A program made the position numbers and the translations under genes. A stretch of 64,000 nucleotides of DNA, taken from positions 2,902,501 through 2,966,500 of the forward strand of contig NC_019703.1 in NCBI RefSeq assembly GCF_000317045.1, given 5' to 3'. Shown in pieces: positions 28,084 to 37,489 of the stretch (position 1 is its first letter; each line of letters starts with the position of its first letter). Under the pieces are notes generated by a model that did no database searches, had not been told where the DNA came from, and worked only from the letters and a program-made list of their open reading frames with translations. Source of the DNA: Geitlerinema sp. PCC 7407. GTDB taxonomy: Bacteria; Cyanobacteriota; Cyanobacteriia; PCC-7407.

Positions 28084-30378
28084 TCAGGGCGTCGAGGTCC
28101 GGCCCAGGGTCATCACCGGCGGCACCGTCAGGCTCATCAGCGCATTCACCTTGATCAGCAGCTGCTCGGGGTGAATGGGCTTGGTGAGATAGTCGTCCGC
28201 TCCCATTTCCAGGTAGGCCACGTAGTCAGCAGGGGTCGCCTTGGACACCAGGGCCAAAATTCGCAGATCCCGCAGAAGGGTGACGCTGCGCAAATACCGA
28301 ATCACCTCATCGCCGTCGATGCTGGGCAGCTGCGTGTCGGTAATCACGGCCGCTGGCTGCAAAATCTCAATTTGCTTGAGAGCCGTGATGCCCTCCACCA
28401 TCCACACCACCTGATAACCGGCGGCGGTCAAGATATCGCAGATGAGCATCGCGCTCTCTTCGTGCTCTTGGATCAGCACGATGTTGCCCTGGAGCGGCTC
28501 CGAGGGCTGCTCCCGAAAGGACGACGGAGGCGCGATCGCCGAGCTTGAGGCGCGCGTTTGGGCCGGCAGGTGCACCGTAAAGGTCGAGCCCACCCCCACC
28601 GACGACTCCACGTTGATCCAGCCCCGGTGCAGCTCCACCAGCTGCTTTGTGAGGGCCAGACCCAGGCCCGTTCCCCCGTACTTTCGCCGGTAGGACGTGT
28701 CGAGCTGCTGAAATTTTTGGAACAGCAGGGGCCGCTGATGCTCCGGAATGCCGATTCCCGTATCTTCGACCTGGAGCACCGCCGTCTCGCCCTCACGCCA
28801 CACCCGCAAAATCACCTGGCCCCCGTCCGGCGTGAACTTGATTGCGTTGCTCAGCAGGTTCAGCAGGATCTGACGGACGCGCCGCTGATCCGCCACAAAG
28901 CGGCTACGGGATGCCTCCAGGCGCAAGTCCAGAATGAGCTGCACTTGGTGGCTTTGGGCTCTTTCCTCGATGGCGCGCATCACCTGCTGGGCCAAGCGGC
29001 TGAGGGAAAATTCGCTGATGGTCAAGAAAGCCTTGCCCGACTCCACCTGGGACAGGTCCAGGATGTCGTTAATGAGGCTGAGCAGGTGCTCGCCGCTGCT
29101 GTGAATGGTTTTGAGGTAGTCGCGCTGCTTGGGGGTCAGTTCCCCCAGGGTCGATCGCAGCAGGGTCGCCGACATACCTATCACGCAGGTGAGGGGCGTG
29201 CGCAGCTCGTGGCTCATCGTCGCCAGAAACTCGCTTTTGGCCTGGTTGGCGGACTGAGCCAGCTGGAGGGTGTCGTAGAGCTCCTGGGTCCGCTCGATGA
29301 CCCGCTGCTTGAGGGTTTGCTGCTGCTGCTGGAGCTGAGCGTAGAGAGACGCCTGCTGAATGGCGATGGCGAGATGCTCAGCCGTGTGCTTGAGAAAGGC
29401 TTGCTCGGTCTCGGTCCAGACCCGGGGCTGGCACTGATGGGCAATCAGCAGGCCCCACAGCTCGTCTTGGAGCACGATCGGGACGACGAGCTTGGCGCGA
29501 ATTTGATGCCGCCGCACCAGTTCCAGGAGACAAGGCAGGTCGGCGTAGGAGACCTCGGTGTCGGCGATCGCCACAGCCGTTCCCTGGCGATATTTTTCGT
29601 GGCACTCCGTGGACGGTTTGAGGCAGGTGTTGGACTCGACCACATGCAAAATCGAGCCGACGCTGGCCGAGACCCGAGCTTCGTAGACGATGCCTGCCTC
29701 CGGCACACCGGTCTGGCGCTGGCACTGGTAGATCACCAGGCGATCGGCCACCAAAAAGTGCCGCACCTGCTGGACTGCCGTCTCCAAAATCACCGGCAGC
29801 TCGAGGCTTTGGCGAATTTGGGTGATGACTTGGTTGAGGAGGCGCTCCTGCTCCACTTGCGGTTGGAGAGCGGCTTCAATGGTTTTGAAGCTGCTTTGGT
29901 CGGAGCTGCACTGGGCCATCGGCGTCTGGGGCGGCTGCATCAGGAGGCCGAGGAGCTCCTGGGTGAATTCACTCTGATGCAGGGGATTGTTGGTTCCGAG
30001 GACGGCCAGGGCCTGCTTGAGCTGCTTGGCCAGGGTCGATGTGCGGCTCAGGTGGGCGGCCAGCTGATGGCCGAAGCTCGCGATCGCCTCGGGCTCAAAG
30101 GTAATCTGCGCTTTGCAGAGATCGGCTGGGTTTTCGGGGAGGCGATCGCCCAGCAGCAGCGCACTGAAGTCAGCAGAGATCACCAGCGTAAATAAAGCTG
30201 GCAAAGGCGCGCAGTCCTGGCGACCCTTTGCCAGCTTGGCAGTGGCGAGGGTAAGCTCACTCACGGCGATCGTCGGCGTGCCCGCGTTGCGAACCATTTG
30301 CTGCAGGAGGCTGCGTAAGCGATTACAAAGCTCAAGGGACAGCGGTTGATGCAGCGTTTGATGCTGGTGAAGACTCAT
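28084..30378 (-). CDS. Hybrid sensor histidine kinase (GAF-HisKA-HATPase-REC)
   Basis: 764 residues. An unassigned N-terminal region (1-175) precedes a GAF domain (about 180-345), a coiled coil, HisKA with [13 protein letters not shown] (His390), and HATPase ([31 protein letters not shown]). A C-terminal receiver (about 632-755) has phosphoacceptor Asp681 in VITDTQLPS and the conserved Lys in DDYLTKP. The receiver's usual acidic pair is degenerate (QEHEE). The GAF resembles cyanobacteriochromes ([20 protein letters not shown]). It has a Cys (283) at the bilin-anchoring place, but with Leu instead of the usual His, so chromophore binding is doubtful. Confidence 0.88.
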   Translation of the reverse strand: MSLHQHQTLHQPLSLELCNRLRSLLQQMVRNAGTPTIAVSELTLATAKLAKGRQDCAPLPALFTLVISADFSALLLGDRLPENPADLCKAQITFEPEAIASFGHQLAAHLSRTSTLAKQLKQALAVLGTNNPLHQSEFTQELLGLLMQPPQTPMAQCSSDQSSFKTIEAALQPQVEQERLLNQVITQIRQSLELPVILETAVQQVRHFLVADRLVIYQCQRQTGVPEAGIVYEARVSASVGSILHVVESNTCLKPSTECHEKYRQGTAVAIADTEVSYADLPCLLELVRRHQIRAKLVVPIVLQDELWGLLIAHQCQPRVWTETEQAFLKHTAEHLAIAIQQASLYAQLQQQQQTLKQRVIERTQELYDTLQLAQSANQAKSEFLATMSHELRTPLTCVIGMSATLLRSTLGELTPKQRDYLKTIHSSGEHLLSLINDILDLSQVESGKAFLTISEFSLSRLAQQVMRAIEERAQSHQVQLILDLRLEASRSRFVADQRRVRQILLNLLSNAIKFTPDGGQVILRVWREGETAVLQVEDTGIGIPEHQRPLLFQKFQQLDTSYRRKYGGTGLGLALTKQLVELHRGWINVESSVGVGSTFTVHLPAQTRASSSAIAPPSSFREQPSEPLQGNIVLIQEHEESAMLICDILTAAGYQVVWMVEGITALKQIEILQPAAVITDTQLPSIDGDEVIRYLRSVTLLRDLRILALVSKATPADYVAYLEMGADDYLTKPIHPEQLLIKVNALMSLTVPPVMTLGRTSTP

Positions 30379-30580
30379 TCGTTCAACGACAGAGCAACGA
30401 GGGCCGGTCTGATAAAGATGAAGGGCTGAAATGAAACAATGGGGGCTCCCGCAGCCAGCCGTCCAGCATCAGGACCGAGCTCGCGATCGCCTTCAGAATT
30501 TCTGGCTGAAATAATTTGAAGCGTTTAATCCCCTAATCTATTACTGTGCCATAGTGCGCTGGACATCTTAACAGGAGTTT

Positions 30581-30646
30581 ATGGGCGCGCTGGCTGAAAG
30601 TCAGCTCAAGTCCTATCCCTGGCATATTCTCCTGCTTCCTGGCTAG
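30581..30646 (+). CDS. Possible 21-residue micro-ORF in the cobN leader
   Basis: ATG 30581 follows AACAGGAGTTT, a Shine-Dalgarno match with rather short spacing. The peptide begins MGALAESQLKSYPWH and ends in a hydrophobic ILLLPG. There is no family evidence; it may be a leader peptide or chance. Confidence 0.25.
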   Translation: MGALAESQLKSYPWHILLLPG

Positions 30647-30714
30647 CAGCGCACACCTTGCCGAGCTCGAAGCGCGATCGCTGGGCCGTCGATTCACGCA
30701 TTGTGCCTCTTGCG

Positions 30715-30731
30715 AAGCCCTAGGCTTTTTT
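30715..30731 (+). terminator. Short terminator in the cobN leader
   Basis: AAGCC and GGCTT form a 5-bp stem with a three-base loop, followed by six T. It is small, but the T-run is clear. Confidence 0.5.
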
Positions 30732-30826
30732 ATCCAAGAATCCTGGGAAAATCGCCCAGGCGTCTGCAAAAGTCCTGACTATTTCTGACAAACACCGCCA
30801 ACACTCCCGACACTAACGAGGTTACG

Positions 30827-33800
30827 ATGCATCGCCTTGCAGCCACTCCCGGCGGCTGGACCCCGGATACAGAGGGCGTCATTTTTGTGGAGCAAACTCC
30901 CGCTCCGCTGGTGATCCTGACAGCAGCAGACACAGATATTCAGGCGATCGCCCAGGCCCTGCCCCATTTACCGTCGGATTTTCCGGCGCTGCGGGTGGCA
31001 AACTTGCTCCAGCTCCAGCAGGCCCTGACCATCGACACCTACGCCGAGGACGTCCTAGAGCAGGCCCAAGGCATCGTGCTGCGTCTGCTGGGGGGACGAG
31101 CCTACTGGTCCTACGGCCTAGAGGTGGTGCAGGAGCTGGCCGAGCACCGCGGCATTGCCCTGATCGTGCTGCCAGGGGACGATCGCCCCGATCCAGACTT
31201 GATGAGTCTCTCGACGGTCCCCCTGCGGGCGGTTCACGAGCTGTGGCAGTACTTCACCGAAGGGGGCGTCGAAAACCTGGCCCAGGGACTCCAGCACCTG
31301 GCCCAGGTAGTGCTGGGACTGTCCTATAGGCCGCTGGCGCCCCAGCCGGTGCCTCGAGTGGGCCGCTATCCGTTCCAGACTCCCCAGGCGCGTGATTCTT
31401 CGACCCGGTTTCGGGTGGGGGTGCTGTTTTACCGGGCGCACTATCTGGCGGGCAACACGGCACCCATCGATGCGCTCTGTGAGGCGATCGCCGCCCAAAA
31501 TCTCGAGCCGGTGCCTGTCTTTGTCGCCTCCATGCAAGATCCCGATCTGCCAGAAGAGCTAGAGGCCCATTTCCGGCCATCGGACGCGCCGAGGATTGAT
31601 TTGCTGCTCAACTGCACGAGCTTTTCCCTAGCGAAGCTCTCGACGGAGCAGCCCAAGCTGGATCTGTGGCGGGCCCTCGACGTTCCGATCTTGCAGGTGA
31701 TCTTGAGCGGGGGGACTGCGGAGCAGTGGCGATCGCAGGTGCGGGGACTGTCGCCTCGGGACACGGCCATGAATGTGGCGCTGCCCGAAGTCGATGGCCG
31801 CATCATTAGCCGCGCCGTCTCCTTCAAGACCGTGCAGGCCCATCACCCCCGCCTCGAAACGGACGTCGTCATCTACGAGCCTGCGCGCGATCGCGTGGAG
31901 TTTGTGGCGGCGCTGGCCGCAGCCTGGGTGCATCTGCGCCACACCCCACCGCCGGATCGCCGAGTCGCCTTGGTCCTGGCCAATTACCCGACCCGCAACG
32001 GTCGCCTAGCCAACGGCGTTGGGCTGGATACCCCGGCTAGCTGCGTGGCCGTTTTGGCGGCAATGCAGGCCGCAGGGTACCGCGTTGATAGTCCGCCGCA
32101 ATCGAGCGAGGAGCTGATCGCCCAGCTAACGGCGGGCCGAACCAACGACCCTGAAAATCAGGCGATGTGGGACGCGCGGCAACAGTTTTCGCTGCCGGAG
32201 GGCTGCCGGCCATCGGTGATCGACACTCTGCCGCTGGCGGAATATCGGCGCTTTTTTGCTGGACTGCCCGAGGCGGTGCAGCAGGCCATTTGCGATCGCT
32301 GGGGAGCGCCGGATCGCTACGCACCCCAGGGAGAATTTGCGATCGCTGGCATTCGGCTAGGAAACGTGTTTGTCGGCATTCAGCCGGCCCGGGGCTATGA
32401 CCTCGACCCGGCGCTGAACTACCACGCGCCGGACTTGGAGCCGCCCCACACCTATTTGGCGTTCTATTACTGGCTGCGATCGCGCTTTGGGGCCCAGGCG
32501 ATCGCCCACCTCGGCAAACACGGCAACCTCGAATGGCTGCCGGGCAAGAGCGTTGCCCTGGCCGAAAGCTGTTTCCCCGAGGCGGTTTTTGGCCCCATGC
32601 CCCACCTGTACCCATTCATCGTGAATGACCCAGGGGAAGGCTCCCAGGCCAAGCGGCGCGCTCAGGCAGTGATTTTGGATCACCTGACTCCGCCTTTGAC
32701 CCGAGCGGAGCTCTACGGCCCGCTCCAGCAGGTCGAGCACCTCGTGGACGAGTATTACGAAGCCCAGACCCTCGACCCCACGCGCCTGCCGCTGATTCGC
32801 GATCGCCTCTTGCAGGTGATTGACGAGGCGCAGCTCCACCGCGATCTGGGACTGGAGGAATTCGCCGAGGCCCTGACCGAGGGCGATCGCCCCATCAGCC
32901 AGCCTTCCACCGTTGATGCGGCAGCCTTTGAGACGGCGATCTTGAACTCCCTCGATGGCTATCTCTGCGAGCTCAAGGAAGCCCAAATCCGCGACGGGCT
33001 GCACATTTTTGGCCAGTGTCCTCAGGGCCGTCAGCTGCGCGACTTGGCAGTGGCGATCGCCCGCTCTCCGGCCCGCCAGCGCCAGGGCCTCACCCGCGCG
33101 ATCGCCCAAGACCTAGGGTTAGAGGCCGATCCCCTGGGGCCTGATTTGGGAGAACGCCTTGCGGAGGGCGATCGCCAGATTTTGGCCAGCGGGTCGCGAT
33201 CGCCCGAAGCCTTGCGCACGGTGGGGGATGCCGTGGAAATCTTGGAGGCGATCGCCGCTCGTCTCTTGGAAGCTCTGGTCGACTCTCCCATCGACGATTC
33301 GAGCAATTTACCCACCCTCGCGGAGGCTTGGCGGGCGATCGCGCCTGACGCCCCAGGGGCACCCAGCAGCACCGCCACGGCCACCGAACTGGCCTGGATC
33401 AGCCGCCATCTCTTGCCCAATCTCCGCCAGACCTCCCAAGAAATCACCCAGTTTTTGCGGGCTCTCGATGGACGCTACGTGCCCAGCGGCCCCTCCGGCG
33501 CACCAACCCGCGGCCGCCCAGAGGTTCTGCCCACCGGGCGCAACTTTTACTCCGTGGACATTCGCGCTCTGCCCACCGAAACCGCCTGGGACGTAGGTCG
33601 CAAGGCTGCTGAGGCCCTGGTCGAGCGCTACGTCCAAGACAACGGCGAGTATCCCCGCAGCATTGGCCTGTCGGTGTGGGGCACCTCGACCATGCGCACG
33701 GGCGGTGACGACATCGCTGAGGCCCTGGCCCTTCTGGGCGTGCAGCCCGTGTGGGATGGGCCGTCGCGGCGAGTGGTGGACTTTGAAGTGTTGCCCGTGA

Positions 33801-34744
33801 GTCTGTTGGGCCGTCCTCGGGTCGATGTCACCCTGCGGATTTCGGGCTTTTTCCGAGATGCCTTCCCAAATTTGATCGATCTGTTCGACCAAGCAGTGGA
33901 GGCGATCGCCGCCTTGCCAGAGCCGCCCGATCAAAATCCCCTGGCAGCCCAGGTCCATCAGGAAACCCAGCGCTGGCAAGCAGCCGGCCTGCCCGCAGAC
34001 CAGGCCCAGACCCGTGCCCAGTACCGCGTCTTTGGCTCCAAGCCCGGTGCCTATGGTGCCGGTCTGCAAGGGCTCATTGAGGCCCAAAACTGGCAAGATG
34101 ACGCCGATCTGGCCCGGGCCTACATCAACTGGAGCAGCTACGCCTACACGCGCCAGGGGGAAGGCCGCGCAGCTCCGGAGGCCTTTGGCGATCGCCTGCG
34201 CCAGATGCAGGTAGTCCTGCACAACCAAGACAATCGCGAGCACGATCTCCTCGATTCTGATGACTACTACCAGTTTCAGGGCGGGCTGACCGCCGCCGTG
34301 CGGGCCATCCAGGGGCGCAACCCCCAGACCTACTTTGGCGATCACTCTCGGCCCGAAAGTCCTCGGGTGCGATCGCTGCGCCAAGAGATCGCGCGGGTCT
34401 ACCGCTCGCGGGTCGTCAACCCCAAGTGGATCGCAGGCGTGATGCGCCACGGCTACAAGGGGGCCTTTGAAATGGCGGCCACCGTGGACTATCTCTTTGC
34501 CTACGACGCCACAGCCCGCTGCGTCGAGGACCACATGTACACCGGCGTCGCCGAGGCCTATCTTCTGGACCCAGAGGTACAAGCTTTTATTCAAGCCAAA
34601 AATCCCTGGGCGCTGCGAGATATGGCAGAGCGGCTGCTAGAAGCCCAGCAGCGAGGACTTTGGGCCTCGGCCTCACCAGACTTGCTCGACGACCTGCGAT
34701 CGCTGGTGCACGAAGCCGAAGGAGCCATCGAAGCAGGCACCTAG
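30827..34744 (+). CDS. cobN: Cobaltochelatase large subunit CobN
   Basis: 1305 residues, the expected size. CobN is the porphyrin-binding catalytic subunit that inserts cobalt into the corrin ring of cobalamin using an AAA+ motor. The N-terminus MHRLAATPGGWTPDTEGVIFVEQ is the characteristic cyanobacterial CobN opening. Central blocks include RVGVLFYRAHYLAGNTAPIDAL, HLGKHGNLEWLPGKSVAL and FIVNDPGEGSQAKRRAQAVILDHL. Near the C-terminus lie GRNFYSVDIRALPTETAW and WGTSTMRTGGDDIAEALAL. It resembles the chlorophyll subunit ChlH, but these blocks identify CobN. GAGG lies six bases before the start. No cobS or cobT is in the window. Confidence 0.95.
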   Translation: MHRLAATPGGWTPDTEGVIFVEQTPAPLVILTAADTDIQAIAQALPHLPSDFPALRVANLLQLQQALTIDTYAEDVLEQAQGIVLRLLGGRAYWSYGLEVVQELAEHRGIALIVLPGDDRPDPDLMSLSTVPLRAVHELWQYFTEGGVENLAQGLQHLAQVVLGLSYRPLAPQPVPRVGRYPFQTPQARDSSTRFRVGVLFYRAHYLAGNTAPIDALCEAIAAQNLEPVPVFVASMQDPDLPEELEAHFRPSDAPRIDLLLNCTSFSLAKLSTEQPKLDLWRALDVPILQVILSGGTAEQWRSQVRGLSPRDTAMNVALPEVDGRIISRAVSFKTVQAHHPRLETDVVIYEPARDRVEFVAALAAAWVHLRHTPPPDRRVALVLANYPTRNGRLANGVGLDTPASCVAVLAAMQAAGYRVDSPPQSSEELIAQLTAGRTNDPENQAMWDARQQFSLPEGCRPSVIDTLPLAEYRRFFAGLPEAVQQAICDRWGAPDRYAPQGEFAIAGIRLGNVFVGIQPARGYDLDPALNYHAPDLEPPHTYLAFYYWLRSRFGAQAIAHLGKHGNLEWLPGKSVALAESCFPEAVFGPMPHLYPFIVNDPGEGSQAKRRAQAVILDHLTPPLTRAELYGPLQQVEHLVDEYYEAQTLDPTRLPLIRDRLLQVIDEAQLHRDLGLEEFAEALTEGDRPISQPSTVDAAAFETAILNSLDGYLCELKEAQIRDGLHIFGQCPQGRQLRDLAVAIARSPARQRQGLTRAIAQDLGLEADPLGPDLGERLAEGDRQILASGSRSPEALRTVGDAVEILEAIAARLLEALVDSPIDDSSNLPTLAEAWRAIAPDAPGAPSSTATATELAWISRHLLPNLRQTSQEITQFLRALDGRYVPSGPSGAPTRGRPEVLPTGRNFYSVDIRALPTETAWDVGRKAAEALVERYVQDNGEYPRSIGLSVWGTSTMRTGGDDIAEALALLGVQPVWDGPSRRVVDFEVLPVSLLGRPRVDVTLRISGFFRDAFPNLIDLFDQAVEAIAALPEPPDQNPLAAQVHQETQRWQAAGLPADQAQTRAQYRVFGSKPGAYGAGLQGLIEAQNWQDDADLARAYINWSSYAYTRQGEGRAAPEAFGDRLRQMQVVLHNQDNREHDLLDSDDYYQFQGGLTAAVRAIQGRNPQTYFGDHSRPESPRVRSLRQEIARVYRSRVVNPKWIAGVMRHGYKGAFEMAATVDYLFAYDATARCVEDHMYTGVAEAYLLDPEVQAFIQAKNPWALRDMAERLLEAQQRGLWASASPDLLDDLRSLVHEAEGAIEAGT

Positions 34745-34747
34745 AGT

Positions 34748-34802
34748 CAATTAATTCCCTGAGAAGCAATTGCTCTAGGGCAGCACCTCAGGGAATTAAT
34801 TG
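34748..34802. terminator. Perfect 16-base inverted repeat at the cobN 3' end
   Basis: CAATTAATTCCCTGAG (34748-34763) and its exact complement (34787-34802) enclose 23 bases that include the palindrome AGCAATTGCT. It separates cobN from a convergent gene and probably terminates both, although no T-run follows. Confidence 0.65.
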
Positions 34803-35468
34803 CCCTTGATGCTCGCAGCGGACCGCCGGCGATCGCCCGACTCTCCCATCGACTGTCGCTAGCGGCATTACCGCCCCACACTGGGGCTGCCATCCCTGAC
34901 TGATCACCGCCCACCCCAGGCTACGCGTCACATCCAGCGCCGTCTTCAGCCACGATTCCCGGTTTCCCGGAATTCCGGTTTCTGGCACCACTTCCACCTC
35001 CACCCATATCCCGTGAGCCCCCAGCAAGATCTGCGCCATCCACCTCGCTCGCGGCAGATGGGTCGCCGAAGTTAGCAGCTTGACCTTATGGACTCTCCAG
35101 CGCCGCAAAATCGGCAAGCCATAGAAAAAATTTCCAAAGGTTGATTGGGCGCAGGTTTCTAGCCACACGCGATCGGCTGGTGCCAAAGCTCGCTGAAAAA
35201 TCGCCCGAATGCAGGGTGCCTCAGACCCTTGGGAAATCAAAACTGGTATCTCCGGGCGCTGACGCACCAGATCCGCCACCACTATCTCCCGGCGGATGCT
35301 GCCCCCCAGCACAAAGTAGCCATCCACTGGGTGGCGCGCTGCTAGCAACAGCCTTGCGCCTACCGTCAGCAGCCACAGACCCAAAATCATCGCGATCAGG
35401 GCGACCATCCGTTTCCAAAAGCCGCGTTTGTGACAGCGATCGCGTTCATATCGAGAATTCTTGGGCAT
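34788..35468 (-). CDS. YdcF/DUF218-family membrane protein
   Basis: 226 residues. A basic N-terminus and one hydrophobic helix (about 21-44, MVALIAMILGLWLLTVGARLLLA) precede a DUF218 domain. Its landmarks are GYFVLGGSIRREIVVADLV, PVLISQGSEAPC, ETCAQSTFGNFFYGLPIL and VKLLTSATHLPRARWMAQIL. Family members such as SanA and ElyC act on cell-envelope barriers in other bacteria; the chemistry is not settled. A second member lies at 53038-53691. Its stop codon lies within the right arm of the cobN palindrome. Confidence 0.85.
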   Translation of the reverse strand: MPKNSRYERDRCHKRGFWKRMVALIAMILGLWLLTVGARLLLAARHPVDGYFVLGGSIRREIVVADLVRQRPEIPVLISQGSEAPCIRAIFQRALAPADRVWLETCAQSTFGNFFYGLPILRRWRVHKVKLLTSATHLPRARWMAQILLGAHGIWVEVEVVPETGIPGNRESWLKTALDVTRSLGWAVISQGWQPQCGAVMPLATVDGRVGRSPAVRCEHQGQLIP

Positions 35469-35871
35469 TATGGTAAGCAGAACAACTCAGGGTAGCTCGA
35501 GTTCGGCGATCGCGCCTCCAGCGTCCTCAGGACGCCACTTCAGGACCGCTTTTCCGAGACGCTCAACAAACTGTCACACGATTACCCGTACCATTCAGTC
35601 AAACTTCGCTATCGTGAAGCCAATTTCTATCTTGTCTACTGGCCAAGAGATTTTTATCGAAACTTCACACCCTGTCTCCCCAATCATGCCCAAAAGGCCC
35701 CTGATAATCGTGAGACAAGCCCGTTAAAAGATAGTAGTTTTTCCCTAAGCGTCCAGAAAACTACATTTCAGGCCATCGCGAGCGCACCCTCATTTCCTCA
35801 GCCTTACACGAGCCATAGCGGTTTTCAGTCCACCGTCAGTCACTGACTTTTCCCTCGTCCCGGCACTCTCC
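35469..35871. other. Divergent intergenic region
   Basis: About 400 bases between the YdcF and Ctp genes. No credible small gene. I see no clear promoter or operator motif. Confidence 0.45.
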
Positions 35872-37182
35872 ATGAATCGAACCCCCAAGCACCCCCACAT
35901 CTTTCACATAGCACTCTTCAGCGGTGCGATCGCCACCACAGCAACCCTCTCGCTTTTCATTCCTGGCGTCACCAACTCGGTTCGGGCAGCCCTCCAGGAG
36001 AGCCCCAAAGCCATCCTCGACGAAGCTTGGCAAATCGTTAATCGCGAGTACGTCGACGCCACTTTCAACCAAACCGACTGGCAGGCCGCCCGTCAGCGCC
36101 TCCTCAGCCGAGATTACAGCTCCCGAGAGCAGGCCTACGACGCCTTGCGCAAAGAACTAGAGCTCCTCAATGATCCCTATACTCGCTTCATGGATCGCGA
36201 GCAGTACCAAGCGCTGAGCAACCAAACCTCCGGAGAGCTCTCTGGCGTTGGCATGCGCCTCGAAATTAACGAGGAAAGCAAAAAGCTGGTGGTGGTCGAG
36301 CCCATCGAGGGCTCTCCTGCCGTCAAAGCTGGCATCCAGCCCGGAGACGAGATCCTAGCAATCAATGGCAAATCAACCGAAGGCATTGCCGTTGAAGCCG
36401 CAGCAGCCATGATTCGAGGCGAAGAGGGCACCAAGGTTGATCTCAAACTCGCCCGAGACGGTCAGGCCCCCTTCGATGTCTCCCTCGTCCGTGCCCGCAT
36501 TGAGCTACCCACAGTACGCTACACCCTCAACCGCGAAGGCAGTCGGGCTATTGGCTACATTCGCCTCAACCAGTTCAGCGGCCACGCCTCCGAGCAAATG
36601 CGGCGAGCTATCCAAGAGCTCAAGCAGCAAGGTGCAGAGGCGTTTGTGCTGGACTTGCGGGGCAACCCAGGCGGCCTCCTAAATGCGAGCATCGACATTG
36701 CGCGCATGTGGCTTGACCAAGGGGACATCGTGAAAACCGTCAACCGAGTAGGCCAAAGCGAAAATATCTCCGCCAACAACTCCGCGCTGACACAGCTCCC
36801 CCTCACGGTACTCGTAGACGGGAACTCGGCTAGCTCCAGCGAGATCCTGACCGGCGCACTCCAGGACAACGGTCGAGCGACGGTTATCGGCAGTCAAACC
36901 TTTGGAAAAGCCCTTGTACAGTCTGTTCACTCGCTCTCAGATGGATCTGGGGTTGCAGTAACGATCGCCCACTACTACACCCCCAATGGCACGGACATCA
37001 GCCACAAGGGCATTACCCCTGATATCCAAATCGAGCTCAGCGAGGCTCAGCAGATGCAGCTCTCAAGCAATCCGAAGCTGATTGGCACCATGAACGATCC
37101 GCAGTACGCAAAGGCCATCGACACGCTGATGGCAACTGCCTTCCGCCCGAACGCGAAGCCGCCGCAGCGCGCGAGTCGTTAA
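35872..37182 (+). CDS. Carboxyl-terminal processing protease
   Basis: 436 residues of the S41 family, exported by an N-terminal signal or anchor (about 10-38). A PDZ domain lies at about 120-205 (SGVGMRLEINEESKKLVVVEPIEGSPAVKAGIQPGD). The catalytic domain has VLDLRGNPGGLL, then GNSASSSEI with the likely nucleophile Ser321, and FGKALVQ with the general base Lys346, exactly 25 residues later as in the family. CtpA matures the D1 protein, whereas CtpB and CtpC paralogues have other targets. Which one this is cannot be told, so no symbol is given. psbD lies just downstream. Confidence 0.92.
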   Translation: MNRTPKHPHIFHIALFSGAIATTATLSLFIPGVTNSVRAALQESPKAILDEAWQIVNREYVDATFNQTDWQAARQRLLSRDYSSREQAYDALRKELELLNDPYTRFMDREQYQALSNQTSGELSGVGMRLEINEESKKLVVVEPIEGSPAVKAGIQPGDEILAINGKSTEGIAVEAAAAMIRGEEGTKVDLKLARDGQAPFDVSLVRARIELPTVRYTLNREGSRAIGYIRLNQFSGHASEQMRRAIQELKQQGAEAFVLDLRGNPGGLLNASIDIARMWLDQGDIVKTVNRVGQSENISANNSALTQLPLTVLVDGNSASSSEILTGALQDNGRATVIGSQTFGKALVQSVHSLSDGSGVAVTIAHYYTPNGTDISHKGITPDIQIELSEAQQMQLSSNPKLIGTMNDPQYAKAIDTLMATAFRPNAKPPQRASR

Positions 37183-37209
37183 AGCTAGTTACAATTACTT
37201 ATTCTTAGC

Positions 37210-37241
37210 AATCCTTTGGGCGATCGCCCAAAGGATTTTTT
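37210..37241 (+). terminator. Terminator after ctp built on a HIP1 palindrome
   Basis: A 28-base perfect palindrome (37210-37237) with GCGATCGC at its centre and AATCCTTTGG as outer arm, running into a T-tract. Confidence 0.85.
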
Positions 37242-37340
37242 GCATTTGAGAAGTCATTACTCCAGCAGCATTTCCCGCTCACTGCAAGGGTTCTGGACTT
37301 TCATCAGAAAGCAAAATTCAGAATAAATTCAAAAATAGGG

Positions 37341-37369
37341 GTGAAACTTTTAGCAGTTCCTCCTATACT
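37341..37369 (+). promoter_or_regulatory. Predicted sigma-70 type promoter of psbD
   Basis: GTGAAA (37341-37346) and TATACT (37364-37369) are separated by 17 bases. The start of transcription would be near 37376. No clear HLR1 (paired TTACA) element was found. Confidence 0.5.
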
Positions 37370-37489
37370 TTGAGTAAAGAAACGTAAACTCTCCTCATTT
37401 TCCGACTTACTTCTACATCATTAGAGTCGTAAGCAGTCGGAATTGAGAGCAAAGTTTCGATGTACTCATAAGATTTGGAGATTAGCGCT

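Larger units (their letters stand above)
30551..30731 (+). ncRNA. Candidate leader or small transcript upstream of cobN
   Basis: The span runs from the predicted start of the TTGAAG/TATTAC promoter to the T-run after AAGCC-CTA-GGCTT. It could be an attenuating leader of cobN, which starts 95 bases further, or an independent small transcript. Confidence 0.3.
30379..30826. other. Region upstream of cobN with a promoter, micro-ORF and terminator
   Basis: About 450 bases between divergent genes. TTGAAG (30516-30521) and TATTAC (30539-30544) are spaced 17 bases. A 21-codon frame follows, and a hairpin with a T-run ends near 30731. I looked for a cobalamin riboswitch core and did not see it. Confidence 0.5.
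37183..37489. other. Intergenic region between ctp and psbD
   Basis: About 300 bases holding the ctp terminator and the psbD promoter, with a leader of roughly 110 bases before psbD. No additional gene. Confidence 0.6.

Noticed and set aside
28558-30195. A 545-codon plus-strand frame opposite the hybrid kinase
   Set aside because: It is the mirror of a well-supported kinase gene; its length comes from GC-rich codon bias, and it has no domain.
30740-30826. A cobalamin riboswitch upstream of cobN
   Set aside because: I looked for the conserved B12-box and core and did not find them.
33308-34594. A 428-codon frame antisense to cobN
   Set aside because: CobN motifs on the other strand are intact; the antisense product has no recognisable fold.
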